Shown: positions 1 through 7,782, counted from the first letter of the stretch. The stretch: 10,808 bases of DNA from JBJHCA01 sp050485785 (GCA_050485785.1 JBJHCA010000098.1:1-10808); one strand, 5' to 3'. Notes: generated by a model not told the origin, from the letters alone. Numbers and translations: made by a program.

Positions 1-522
1 TACCTTATTTGTCTTCCGGTTGGCCACACTTATGGATTTAATGTCGATCACCCCGGTTATCTTTTTTATTCCGAACACTTTGATGTGATTGCGGAACACG
101 ATATTTCAAGTCCTTACAGAGTAGATATAGTTCTCAGAAGCGTATCCCAACCCCAACCCGGTACGGATGTGCCATCATCAGAACCGGTGGTGCTCCGCAA
201 TGTGTTTTTTGCTACAGGGTCATATCAACTTCGTCCAGAGTCAGGAACAGAATTGGATCGCTTAATCAGACTTCTCAATACCTATGAAACGATGCATATT
301 GCCATTCATGGCCATACTGACAATGTAGGCGATGATTCCATGAATATGGAGTTGAGCCGAAATCGTGCCCGCTCGGTTTATGAATACCTCATAGCTGGTG
401 GTATTAGCGCCCAAAGATTGCAGTACGACGGATTTGGCCCGCACAGACCCATTGCCGACAATGATACCGAAGAAGGAAGACAGCTCAATAGACGAACAGA
501 ATTTATTGTGGTAAGTCAATAA
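1..522 (+). CDS. OmpA-family outer membrane protein, C-terminal part (5' end outside window)
   Basis: The reading frame is open from base 1, so this is the last 173 residues of a longer protein; a GTG at 85 is internal and not the start. Visible residues 1-46 (LPVGHTYGFNVDHPGYLFYS and on) match the segment that precedes the OmpA domain in large Bacteroidota OmpA proteins, which often carry PD40 or TPR repeats further upstream. Residues about 64-172 form an OmpA C-terminal domain with NVFF, GHTDNVG (Asp107) and LSRNRARSV (Arg122); the Asp/Arg pair corresponds to the residues that bind the diaminopimelate of peptidoglycan in this family. It ends QLNRRTEFIVVSQ, the usual C-terminal strand. Likely role: non-covalent anchoring of the outer membrane to the cell wall. 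In this phylum such proteins sometimes lie near T9SS genes, and a T9SS cargo gene follows, but a functional link is only inference. Confidence 0.93.
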   Translation, partial: YLICLPVGHTYGFNVDHPGYLFYSEHFDVIAEHDISSPYRVDIVLRSVSQPQPGTDVPSSEPVVLRNVFFATGSYQLRPESGTELDRLIRLLNTYETMHIAIHGHTDNVGDDSMNMELSRNRARSVYEYLIAGGISAQRLQYDGFGPHRPIADNDTEEGRQLNRRTEFIVVSQ

Positions 523-616
523 AATAATAGAATATCTGATATAGATGCTGAGCAGTTTACAATAGTATGTATTAATAATTAGCACAGCTTAAGAATTTGA
601 TTTGTGAAGATAAAGT

Positions 617-638
617 GTTAGATTCGCCATTATCTAAC
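617..638. repeat. 7-bp inverted repeat upstream of the T9SS cargo gene
   Basis: GTTAGAT (617-623) and ATCTAAC (632-638) form a perfect 7-bp stem with an 8-nt loop, ending 20 bp before the ATG at 659. There is no T-run after it, so it is not a convincing intrinsic terminator for the ompA-type gene. It could be an operator or a 5'-UTR hairpin of the next gene. I found no TAnnTTTG box in this 136-bp gap. Confidence 0.4.
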
Positions 639-658
639 TTCACTAAATCAAGTCCATT

Positions 659-1810
659 ATGAAGCCGCTAACTCTACTGCTCTGCATTTTTATTGGTCAA
701 GGGCTATTAGCCCAAATAACCATTACCAGTGATGATTTTTCTTATCCGGTTAGTCCGGATACAGCATTTTACATGACTGTAACTCAAAGTTTTCTTCCAC
801 AGGAAGGAAACAATGAAACCTGGAATTACGGTTTCCTGTCTGCAGGTACTGAAGTTTCTGAATCCTACCACCCTTATGACGGACATCCGGCATATCAGGA
901 AGCTGACTTTGTATACCACTATAATCCCAGCTTAGGTGCCGTAAACATAGTTGGGAGTGCGGAATACTTTGTTCAAAATGAATCGGGTGTTTACTATCTT
1001 GGTTTCAGAACTTCTGCAAACAGTTATTCTTTAGCAGGAGCTACAGGCAATCCTGCCGATGTCCTTGTGATGCTGGAGAGCCATAATTATCACGGGAGTG
1101 AAGTGCAATTGTATGTATTTCCTTTAACCGTAGGAAGTGAATGGACATCGGAGTATGTTGGAAATACACACTTTGAACTCAGTGTAGCCGCGTTCGGACT
1201 TAATCAGGTTCCGGGAATGACGAAGCAGTATTCAACTATTGAGAGTAATGTTGTTGGTTGGGGGCAGGTTACACTTCCGATGGGGCAGGGAAGCTTTGAC
1301 GCCTTGCTCCTCAAACAGAAAAGATCATATGTAGATAGTGTTTTTCTGTCAGGGAGCCCGGCACCACCTGCATTACTGAGTGCTTTTGGGATTTCTCAGG
1401 GCAATAGCTGGTCAGTACAATATTATCAGATATTGATCAAAGGGCTAAAAGGTCCGGCCATGACCATCAATACTAATGCCAATTTTTCTGCTGTCACCAG
1501 CGCCCGATATACAACTATGGCCGGTGATTTGGTTTCTGTAATTACACCAGACAGGCATAATTTACTGGTTTATCCTAATCCTGCGGGTGCTAATTTGCAC
1601 ATAGTTATGGCTGATTTAAATGGGGGCCCATGGCATACTGAAGTATACGATATGCAGGGCACGCTTAAACTTAGCAAAGTGCATGAACTTGCAGGTCATG
1701 ATCAACTCACAATTGATGTGAATTCATTGCCTGCGGGTCATTACAGCTTTCAGATACGCGATTACGATGGAAAGCTAAAAGGAAGTGGAAGTTTTCTTCG
1801 GTTTGAATAA
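659..1810 (+). CDS. Secreted protein with type IX secretion C-terminal sorting domain, function unknown
   Basis: 383 residues. An N-terminal signal peptide is visible (MKPLTLLLCIFIGQGLLAQ, probable cleavage near residue 18/19), giving Sec export to the periplasm. The last ~80 residues are a T9SS type A sorting domain: it starts LLVYPNPAGANLHI (about 302-315), continues through EVYDMQGTL and ends SLPAGHYSFQIRDYDGKL followed by a final strand. Such domains direct passage across the outer membrane and are normally removed, leaving the cargo on the surface or released. The body (20-295) is rich in Tyr, Ser and Gly and looks beta-rich. Its segment GWGQVTLPMGQGSFDALLLK resembles a motif seen in other T9SS cargo proteins of this phylum, but I recognise no catalytic motif. 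ATG 659 is chosen because it gives the intact signal peptide. The gene converges on the GGT-family gene, with only 24 bp between the stops and no clear terminator. Confidence 0.9.
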   Translation: MKPLTLLLCIFIGQGLLAQITITSDDFSYPVSPDTAFYMTVTQSFLPQEGNNETWNYGFLSAGTEVSESYHPYDGHPAYQEADFVYHYNPSLGAVNIVGSAEYFVQNESGVYYLGFRTSANSYSLAGATGNPADVLVMLESHNYHGSEVQLYVFPLTVGSEWTSEYVGNTHFELSVAAFGLNQVPGMTKQYSTIESNVVGWGQVTLPMGQGSFDALLLKQKRSYVDSVFLSGSPAPPALLSAFGISQGNSWSVQYYQILIKGLKGPAMTINTNANFSAVTSARYTTMAGDLVSVITPDRHNLLVYPNPAGANLHIVMADLNGGPWHTEVYDMQGTLKLSKVHELAGHDQLTIDVNSLPAGHYSFQIRDYDGKLKGSGSFLRFE

Positions 1811-1834
1811 GCGAAATCCTGCTGAGTCGTACAT

Positions 1835-3322
1835 TTAAACTTCAAAAGCTACGCCCCATCGCCGGCTGTCAGCGTGTGCCTCCAGTTGATGGCCGGTGAG
1901 TTTTACGGCATTGATACCACCAAAATACAGGTTTTTCATTGACCACGGCGTATGGGAATACCGGTCGAAGGGTTCTGTTTCCGGCAATTTCAGGCCGGGT
2001 TCTGTATCAAAACCATTGTACTGAAAGTGAAGACGCGGACTTTCAATGGCCTTTTGCAGCGAATAGTTGTCTTGCAAAAGGTAGCGAAAAAACTGCGCCA
2101 GCATATAGGGAATGCGGCCGGCACCACCTGTACCCGCAATAATGATTTCACCACTTTCGGGATGTTGGGCAATGACCGGGCTCATCATACTGGCCAGGCG
2201 TACATTTTCTGGCCAGCTGTGAAATCCGGCGGGCATTAATATGGCTTCACCCAGCATGTTATTCATCATGATCTGCGTGCCGGGTATCACAAATCCACTG
2301 CCTTCACCATTGGTCATGGTAATGGCCATGGCATTGCCGGCGGCATCTGCCACAGAGATATGGGAGGTGTTCCCCCTTTTGTTGGGCAATGCATTGGACA
2401 ACTGATGGCGCAATCCTGCACCCTTATCAACATTCTGCTCAGCATAGGTGAAAATTTTGGCATATGCTTCAGGCTGCATGCTGTGTGGAGCGTTGTACCA
2501 ATCATCGGTCAGTATGAGCTTGCGGAGTATTTCACCACCCATTGACGGTGCCGGAACAGTATGAAAGCGGTAATTGCCGGCATTAAATGAAAGCGGTTCA
2601 GGAAATTGAATCCGGTATTGCTCAAAATCTTGCCTTGTCAGGTGACCGCCATCATTTGCACAGGCCTCGGCTGTTTTCAGGGCTGGCTCACCTAGGTAAA
2701 ACTCTTTGCTTCCGTTCCTGGAAAAATAATCGAGAAAATCTGCCAACTGAGGCAGCTTCATGATATCCCCGCTGCGGTATAACTTTCCATCAGCCCTGGT
2801 ATACATGGCTTTCCCTTCGCCGGTGCTGAGCAGAATTCCCTCGAGCAGGTCAAAGTCCAGTTGCTGAAACGGATCAACTTCTGCACCCTTAAACCCCAAG
2901 TTTACGGCTTGTTCCGCCAAACGGGTCAGAGGAATGGTACATAACTCTTTGTGTATGGCTTCTATCCCTGCCGGAATACCCGGAACAGCCATGGAGCCCA
3001 GGCCGGCATGAAACACTTCCGAACTGTCTCCGAATTTTACGGTATACGGGTAAAAATGAAGTTCGTCGACGTCTTTTTTTTGCGACGGGGTTTGGCAAAA
3101 GAAATCGATCAGACCAAACTGCCTTTCGGCAGTTGAATATACCGCAAATGCCCCACCACCCGGAGAGCTCATGCAGGGCTCGGTAACCATGGAGGTGAGG
3201 AGTGCAGCCAGACCAGCATCAAAAGCATTGCCTCCATCCATGAGTATGTTGGCTGCTGATTCTGCTGTCTGTCTGTGTCCCGCGGCTACTGCACCTCGCT
3301 TGCGATGTTTTGCTTTGGCCAT
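1835..3322 (-). CDS. Gamma-glutamyltransferase-family (Ntn-hydrolase) protein, no signal peptide
   Basis: 495 residues matching the GGT fold: GAVAAGHRQTAESAANIL and GGNAFDAGLAA near the N-terminus, SSPGGGAF (52-59), and GNTSHISVADAAGNAMAI (317-334). Thr319 in the last motif aligns with the autoprocessing nucleophile that becomes the N-terminus of the small subunit. NNMLGE (354-359) and the glycine-rich GTGGAGRIP (397-405), the oxyanion-loop equivalent, are also present. Family members hydrolyse or transfer gamma-glutamyl groups (for example from glutathione) or act as acylases. Two oddities: there is no signal peptide, with an in-frame stop at 3347-3349 and no other ATG, GTG or TTG before the ATG; and the DFR segment holding the substrate-binding Arg of E. 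coli GGT reads DFFCQTP here. The product may therefore be cytoplasmic with a different substrate. It is the last gene of the minus-strand block, 28 bp after the NRDE gene. Confidence 0.9.
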   Translation of the reverse strand: MAKAKHRKRGAVAAGHRQTAESAANILMDGGNAFDAGLAALLTSMVTEPCMSSPGGGAFAVYSTAERQFGLIDFFCQTPSQKKDVDELHFYPYTVKFGDSSEVFHAGLGSMAVPGIPAGIEAIHKELCTIPLTRLAEQAVNLGFKGAEVDPFQQLDFDLLEGILLSTGEGKAMYTRADGKLYRSGDIMKLPQLADFLDYFSRNGSKEFYLGEPALKTAEACANDGGHLTRQDFEQYRIQFPEPLSFNAGNYRFHTVPAPSMGGEILRKLILTDDWYNAPHSMQPEAYAKIFTYAEQNVDKGAGLRHQLSNALPNKRGNTSHISVADAAGNAMAITMTNGEGSGFVIPGTQIMMNNMLGEAILMPAGFHSWPENVRLASMMSPVIAQHPESGEIIIAGTGGAGRIPYMLAQFFRYLLQDNYSLQKAIESPRLHFQYNGFDTEPGLKLPETEPFDRYSHTPWSMKNLYFGGINAVKLTGHQLEAHADSRRWGVAFEV

Positions 3323-3350
3323 ACGCCCACAAAAAGTTATGTATAATCAA

Positions 3351-4064
3351 TCAAAAAACCAGGCGGTCAAGATACAACGCATTACTCAACAGATCGTGAT
3401 ATTCCACATCAATGTGCTGAGGTGTGGTCGTAAATGCAGTAACCGATATGGTGCGCACCACTTCGCGGTCCATACAAAAACCATAGGGTTGCCGGTTATC
3501 GGGCATTTTGTGAATCTGTACGTGCCTGTCGTGATCAGCCATGTCATGTTGCCGGAACCATTGTGTGTACACTGCGCGTCTTTGGGCAGCCTGTTCATGG
3601 TTGTACAATGGTGCGCTGCAGATCAGAAGTGGCCTCTCGGGCGAAAAAAATCTGAAAAAGCGATGCTCACCGTCCCATTTCAGTTCGATGATCTGCCGGT
3701 AAGGCTCGCTGTGGAAGCAGAGTAGCGTAAAGGGCTCAATTTTGTGAAGCGGATATGCTGATAGTGAGCCGGGTAGAGAAGGCGCAGCAAGCATATCCAG
3801 GGTAATGAGGCCCCTGCTGTGACGATATGGTAGATGACGTTGATGTTTCCCGAAAGCTCCGTTCAGCAATACGGCAATTCTCCCGTTGCGGGCACAACCC
3901 GCCCATGTGCCACCGGCTTCGCCATCGCGAGGAGCCAACAACTCAGCGTTCTGGTGAGTAAACCCGACCGGGGGCAATGCCATTTTTCGTGCCGGCGACT
4001 CATCCCGGTTGACCACAACCCTAAATCGATTGCCGGCTAGTGGAAAATAAGTAACAGTACACAT
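3351..4064 (-). CDS. NRDE-family (TANGO2-like) protein
   Basis: 237 residues. The N-terminus MCTVTYFPLAGNRFRVVVNR followed by DES contains the NRDE signature (residues 19-22) that names the family, and AGGTWAGCARNGRIAVLLN (50-68) is its second conserved block. The family includes eukaryotic TANGO2, whose loss causes metabolic crises; its biochemical role is unsettled, with proposals in haem or acyl-lipid handling. From memory the family is grouped with Ntn-hydrolase-like folds, and Cys2 directly after Met1 fits a nucleophile exposed by Met removal; this is inference. No signal peptide or membrane segment is seen, so it is probably cytoplasmic. It lies 9 bp downstream of folD and 28 bp upstream of the GGT-family gene, so co-transcription with both is likely. 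The C-terminal half (about 110-237) is poorly conserved to my eye. Confidence 0.88.
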   Translation of the reverse strand: MCTVTYFPLAGNRFRVVVNRDESPARKMALPPVGFTHQNAELLAPRDGEAGGTWAGCARNGRIAVLLNGAFGKHQRHLPYRHSRGLITLDMLAAPSLPGSLSAYPLHKIEPFTLLCFHSEPYRQIIELKWDGEHRFFRFFSPERPLLICSAPLYNHEQAAQRRAVYTQWFRQHDMADHDRHVQIHKMPDNRQPYGFCMDREVVRTISVTAFTTTPQHIDVEYHDLLSNALYLDRLVF

Positions 4065-4073
4065 GGTTTTGAG

Positions 4074-4955
4074 CTAGGGTAAGCGTTTCATGGCAGCCTG
4101 CAGGGTGTTGATCAGTAAGCCTGTGATGGTCATGGGGCCAACTCCGCCGGGCACCGGACTAACGTAGGCGGCTTTTTCCACTATGCTCTCAAAATCGGCA
4201 TCGCCGGCAAGCCTGAACCCGGATTTCCGGGAATAGTCGTCCACGCGGTTAGTTCCCACGTCGATAACCACTGCTCCGGGTTTGATCATGTCTCCGGTAA
4301 GGAAACCGGCTTTGCCGATGGCAACGATCACGATATCTGCCTGTTGCGTATAAGTTTCGATATTCCTTGTACGACTGTGAGTAAGAGTAACCGTGGCGTT
4401 TCCGGGAACCCCTTTTCTGGACAGCAGAATACTGACGGGAGTTCCCACAATGTGGCTACGGCCAATGACTACGCAGTGCTTGCCGTCTGTATCAATGTTG
4501 TATGCTTTGAGTAACTCCAGAATACCCAGTGGCGTGGCAGGGAGATAAGTTTCCATACCCAGTACCATTTTGCCCAGGTTGGCCGGATGAAAACCATCTA
4601 CATCTTTCAGTGGGTCAATGGCTTGATTTACGGCCTCTTCACTGATATGCCGGGGCAGGGGCAACTGCACGATGTACCCGTCAATACCTGGATCGGCATT
4701 GAGCTGCCTGATATTCCTGATGAGTTTGTCTTGCGTTATGTCGGCCGGTAAGCGAATGAGCGAAGAAATGAACCCCGCCCTTTCACAGGCTTTCATTTTG
4801 TTGTTCACATACACCACACTGGGTGCATGTTCGCCAACCAGAATAGCTGCCAGGTGTGGTCTTTGTATTCCTGCCTGTTCAAAACGATCGCTCTGCGTTT
4901 TGATGGATTCCTGAATTTTTGTGGCGGTACCTTTACCATCCAGAATTGTAGCCAT
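4074..4955 (-). CDS. folD: Bifunctional methylenetetrahydrofolate dehydrogenase / methenyltetrahydrofolate cyclohydrolase
   Basis: 293 residues, normal length for FolD. It interconverts 5,10-methylene-THF, 5,10-methenyl-THF and 10-formyl-THF in the cytoplasm, with NADP(+) or NAD(+), supplying one-carbon units for purines and formyl-Met. The catalytic features are present: YVNNK (Tyr49, Lys53), IVQLPLP (Gln97) and KDVDGFHP (Asp120). The Rossmann cofactor motif is VVIGRSHIVGTPVSILL (162-178), and the family C-terminal signature is PVPGGVGPMTITGLL (267-281). The frame stays open to 4985, but ATG 4955 gives the conserved beginning MATILDGKG and removes ten non-conserved residues. No Shine-Dalgarno is visible, as is common in this phylum. 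A TACCTTTG box lies 28 bp upstream, so folD may have its own promoter besides read-through from ettA. The NRDE gene follows after 9 bp. Confidence 0.97.
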   Translation of the reverse strand: MATILDGKGTATKIQESIKTQSDRFEQAGIQRPHLAAILVGEHAPSVVYVNNKMKACERAGFISSLIRLPADITQDKLIRNIRQLNADPGIDGYIVQLPLPRHISEEAVNQAIDPLKDVDGFHPANLGKMVLGMETYLPATPLGILELLKAYNIDTDGKHCVVIGRSHIVGTPVSILLSRKGVPGNATVTLTHSRTRNIETYTQQADIVIVAIGKAGFLTGDMIKPGAVVIDVGTNRVDDYSRKSGFRLAGDADFESIVEKAAYVSPVPGGVGPMTITGLLINTLQAAMKRLP

Positions 4956-4982
4956 AATCAACGGAAGTAGGGTGGTATTGCC

Positions 4983-4990
4983 CAAAGGTA
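4983..4990 (-). promoter_or_regulatory. Candidate Bacteroidota -7 box (TACCTTTG) for folD
   Basis: On the minus strand this reads TACCTTTG, a full match to the TAnnTTTG -7 consensus of the phylum's primary sigma factor, 27 bp upstream of the folD ATG at 4955. A matching -33 TTG at 17-23 bp is not evident, so activity is uncertain. Confidence 0.45.
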
Positions 4991-5026
4991 AAGGAAAACG
5001 GGGAATTCTTTTGTTTTCAGGGATAC

Positions 5027-5041
5027 TTTACCGGCGGTAAA
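5027..5041. repeat. 15-bp palindrome between ettA and folD
   Basis: TTTACCGGCGGTAAA reads as two 7-bp arms (TTTACCG and CGGTAAA) around one central base, 17 bp after the ettA stop codon. There is no T-run, and the central spacing is too short for a good RNA hairpin unless the inner pairs open. It may be an operator for the candidate folD promoter or a weak 3' stabilising structure of the ettA message. Confidence 0.35.
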
Positions 5042-5058
5042 ATCTCGAATATTGCTAC

Positions 5059-6729
5059 TTATCCCACAAGAAGATTTTTGAATCTGCCCGTGGCTTTGGT
5101 CACGTCGCTCAGTTCACCCCGCTGCTCCACATAGTCCGCAAAATTACCCTCAAACCACTTCGGATTGCCGTCCAGCTCAAACGAAAGTATATGCGTGGCC
5201 AGCCTGTCGATAAACCATCTGTCGTGCGAGATGATGAGCACGGTTCCGGCAAAGGAATCGAGCGCTTCTTCCAGAGCTCTGAGCGTGTTGACATCGATGT
5301 CGTTGGTTGGCTCATCCAGCAGCAATACATTGCCTCCGTCTTTCAGCGTCATGGCCAGATGGATGCGGTTTCGTTCTCCTCCGCTTAATACACCCAGTTT
5401 TTTCTGCTGATCGGCACCGGCAAAGTTAAACTTGCTGATGTAGGCTCTGGTGTTGAGGGTCTGATTACCCACCTGAACTAATTCATGCCCCCCTGAAATG
5501 ATTTCGTAAACAGTTTTGTCGGGCTTAAGATCTTCATGACTCTGGTCCACATAGCTCAGCTTCACGGTTTCTCCAATGTGTACCTCACCGGTATCGGGCT
5601 TTTCTTCGCCCACAACCATCCGGAACAGGGTCGATTTGCCGACACCATTAGGGCCAATGATGCCCACAATGGCGTTGCGTGGAATTTCAAGGGAGAAATT
5701 ATCGTACAGTTGTCGGCTCCCGTATGCTTTGCTGACATTGTTAAGTCTGATGACGTCGTCACCCAGCCTGGGTCCGGGCGGTATGTAAAGTTCGAGTTTG
5801 GCTTCTTTCTCTTTGCGGTCCTCAGAAGCCAGTTTTTCATAGGCACTTAGCCTGGCCTTGCTTTTTGCCTGACGTGCTTTGGGGGCCATCCTTACCCATT
5901 CGAGCTCGCGCTCAAGAGATTTTCGACGCTTGCTTTCCTGTTTTTCTTCATTGGCCAGGCGATTGGCCTTTTGCTCCAGCCAGCTTGAGTAATTACCCTT
6001 CCAGGGAATGCCTTCTCCACGGTCGAGTTCAAGTATCCAGCCGGCTACATTATCCAGAAAATACCTGTCGTGCGTTACGGCAATCACCGTTCCCGGGAAG
6101 CTCTGTAAATACTGCTCAAGCCATGCCACCGAAACGGCATCCAGGTGGTTGGTAGGCTCATCGAGCAGCAGAATGTCGGGTTGACTGAGTAGTAATCTGG
6201 CCAGGGCAACACGCCTTTGCTCCCCACCGGAAAGATGGTCAACAAGTTGCTCCGGATCTGGGCATTGCAGGGCGTCCATGGCCCGTTCAATTTTGTGATC
6301 CAGATTCCAGGCATCCAGGGATTCCAGCTTTTCCGTGAGTTCTCCTTGTTTCATGATGAGATCGTTCATTTCATCATCTGACATGGGTTCGGCAAACTTC
6401 AGGTTGATGGTTTCGTATTCCTTCATAAGGTCGGCAATCTCCTGCACGCCTTCAGCTATGACGTCTTTCACTTTTTTGCCGGCTTCAAGATGCGGTTCCT
6501 GTTCCAGCAATCCGATTTTGTAGTCTTTGTCAAAAACTATTTTGCCCTGATAATTGGGATCCTTACCGGCAATAATGCGCAGCAGGGTTGACTTTCCGGA
6601 ACCGTTGAGGCCCAGCACCCCAATTTTGGCTCCATAGTAAAAGGAAAGATAAATATCCTTGAGTATTGTTCTATTGGGCGGGATCACTTTGCTCACTCCC
6701 GTCATGGAAAATATGATACGTTCTGACAT
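5059..6729 (-). CDS. ettA: Energy-dependent translational throttle protein EttA (ABC-F ATPase)
   Basis: 556 residues, almost the length of E. coli EttA (555). Two fused ABC domains without membrane segments: Walker A GLNGSGKST (40-48), signature LSGGEQRR (166-173), Walker B LLLDEPTNHLD (187-197) and AVTHDRYFLD; then GPNGVGKST (359-367), LSGGERNR (448-455), LLLDEPTNDID (469-479) and IISHDRWFID. The interdomain linker (about 243-320, Arg/Lys-rich) fits the P-site-tRNA-interacting motif, and the insertion at about 95-145 fits the EttA arm that contacts L1/23S rRNA. EttA binds the ribosomal E site and couples the first peptide bond to the ATP/ADP state. ATG 6729 was chosen because MSERIIFSMTGVSKVIPPNR aligns with the EttA start; the open frame extends to 6867 but adds 46 non-conserved residues overlapping the upstream gene's end. 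The gene lies between the HDAC-like gene (134-bp gap) and folD (103-bp gap). Confidence 0.96.
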   Translation of the reverse strand: MSERIIFSMTGVSKVIPPNRTILKDIYLSFYYGAKIGVLGLNGSGKSTLLRIIAGKDPNYQGKIVFDKDYKIGLLEQEPHLEAGKKVKDVIAEGVQEIADLMKEYETINLKFAEPMSDDEMNDLIMKQGELTEKLESLDAWNLDHKIERAMDALQCPDPEQLVDHLSGGEQRRVALARLLLSQPDILLLDEPTNHLDAVSVAWLEQYLQSFPGTVIAVTHDRYFLDNVAGWILELDRGEGIPWKGNYSSWLEQKANRLANEEKQESKRRKSLERELEWVRMAPKARQAKSKARLSAYEKLASEDRKEKEAKLELYIPPGPRLGDDVIRLNNVSKAYGSRQLYDNFSLEIPRNAIVGIIGPNGVGKSTLFRMVVGEEKPDTGEVHIGETVKLSYVDQSHEDLKPDKTVYEIISGGHELVQVGNQTLNTRAYISKFNFAGADQQKKLGVLSGGERNRIHLAMTLKDGGNVLLLDEPTNDIDVNTLRALEEALDSFAGTVLIISHDRWFIDRLATHILSFELDGNPKWFEGNFADYVEQRGELSDVTKATGRFKNLLVG

Positions 6730-6748
6730 GTTTTTGATTTTAGCGGTG

Positions 6749-6756
6749 CAAATATC
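6749..6756 (-). promoter_or_regulatory. Possible -7 element for ettA
   Basis: The minus strand reads GATATTTG, one mismatch from TAnnTTTG, about 20 bp before the ettA ATG at 6729. The 134-bp gap behind the HDAC-like gene leaves room for a promoter. I found no clear -33 element, so this is a weak call. Confidence 0.28.
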
Positions 6757-6863
6757 GTTAAAATTTACCCTAATTTTTGGGAAGCTCGTAATTGACGGGC
6801 ACGGGTTTTTTGTTTTGATATCTCTTTGTTGTGCGGATGATCGCCGATTTGGCCGGTTGCCGG

Positions 6864-7763
6864 TCATGTAAAGATTTCAACCGCTACGCGAAAGGTATTG
6901 GTATGAGCATCGATTATTGCGCTTAGCCTTGATGAATATCCCCCCCCCATGGATACCACAACAGGGATACCGTGTTTTTTGCACAACTGCATTACGTACC
7001 GGTCGCGTTGGGCACAGCCGGCCATGCTTACCGCCAGTTTTCCCAGCTTGTCGGTAGCCAGAATGTCTGCTCCGGCCAGGTAAAAAACAAGCGTGGGCTC
7101 CACCCGATCAATGAGTTGTGGCAACACATTGCTCAGTATTTTCATGTAAAGCTCGTCATGGGTACCGTCCGGCAAACCGATATCGAGATCAGACTTTGCT
7201 TTAATGGCAGGGTAGTTGCGTTCACCGTGCATACTGAAGGTGAATACAGCGGGCTCATCGCTGAAAATGCTGGCCGTCCCGTTTCCCTGATGCACATCCA
7301 GGTCAACGATGAGTATTCTGGCATCTGGTTGCCTTAAGAGTTCGAGCCGGGCGGCAATGGCAAAATCATTGAATACGCAAAAGCCTTCTCCGTGGCCTGC
7401 ATGTGCATGATGAGTGCCTCCGGCAATGTTCAGGGCAATGCCGTCTTTTTTAGCATGATCCACACAAGCTGCGGTACCCCCTGAAATCACCATTCCGCGT
7501 TCTACGAGTTTTTGTGTAACCGGCAATCCGATTTTTCTTACTTCTGAGGCCGTAAGTTGAAGGTTGAACAGTTTGTCGATATATTCACCGGTATGGGTCA
7601 TCAGAACTTCATCGCGGGTAAGAGGTCGCGGACGGAAAAAACTGTCTCCGGTTACAGTCCCTTCGTAAAGCAACTGCTCGGGCAATAGCTCGTATTTCTC
7701 CATGGGGAAGCGATGCCCCGGGGGTAGTTCATATCGGTAACAAGGATCAAAGGCAATGCGCAT
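6864..7763 (-). CDS. Histone deacetylase-like (class IV / HDAC11-type) metallohydrolase
   Basis: 299 residues, a single arginase/deacetylase-fold domain without signal peptide. Active-site motifs are in the expected order: GGTHHAHAGHGEGFCVFND (115-133) with the catalytic His118/His119 pair; DLDVHQGNG (154-162) with Zn ligands Asp156 and His158; GADILATDKLG (231-241) with Zn ligand Asp233; and MGGGYS (272-277) with Tyr276, the transition-state residue. The N-terminus FDPCYRYELPPGHRFPMEKY and the compact length resemble the HDAC11/class IV branch. Bacteria have no histones of the eukaryotic kind, so likely substrates are acetyl- or acyl-lysine proteins, acetylpolyamines or other amides; specificity cannot be read from the sequence. 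It is the first gene of the minus-strand block, with a TACCTTTG box 20 bp upstream. Its stop overlaps only the non-conserved extension of ettA. Confidence 0.92.
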   Translation of the reverse strand: MRIAFDPCYRYELPPGHRFPMEKYELLPEQLLYEGTVTGDSFFRPRPLTRDEVLMTHTGEYIDKLFNLQLTASEVRKIGLPVTQKLVERGMVISGGTAACVDHAKKDGIALNIAGGTHHAHAGHGEGFCVFNDFAIAARLELLRQPDARILIVDLDVHQGNGTASIFSDEPAVFTFSMHGERNYPAIKAKSDLDIGLPDGTHDELYMKILSNVLPQLIDRVEPTLVFYLAGADILATDKLGKLAVSMAGCAQRDRYVMQLCKKHGIPVVVSMGGGYSSRLSAIIDAHTNTFRVAVEIFT

Positions 7764-7782
7764 ATTTACTCAGAAAAAAAAT

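Noticed and set aside
3171..3725. 184-codon open frame on the plus strand
   Set aside because: It lies antisense across the start of the GGT-family gene and the NRDE gene, both strongly supported by motifs; its translation shows no recognisable domain.
6851..6863. CCGG-rich hairpin immediately after the HDAC-like stop
   Set aside because: Only about four to six pairs with a 3-nt loop and no T-run; not a credible terminator.
6730..6867. N-terminal extension of EttA by 46 residues
   Set aside because: The extension is non-conserved, overlaps the HDAC-like stop codon, and EttA homologues begin at the residue encoded at 6729.
6972..7337. 121-codon open frame on the plus strand
   Set aside because: Antisense to the HDAC-like gene, whose complete set of active-site motifs identifies the real coding strand.
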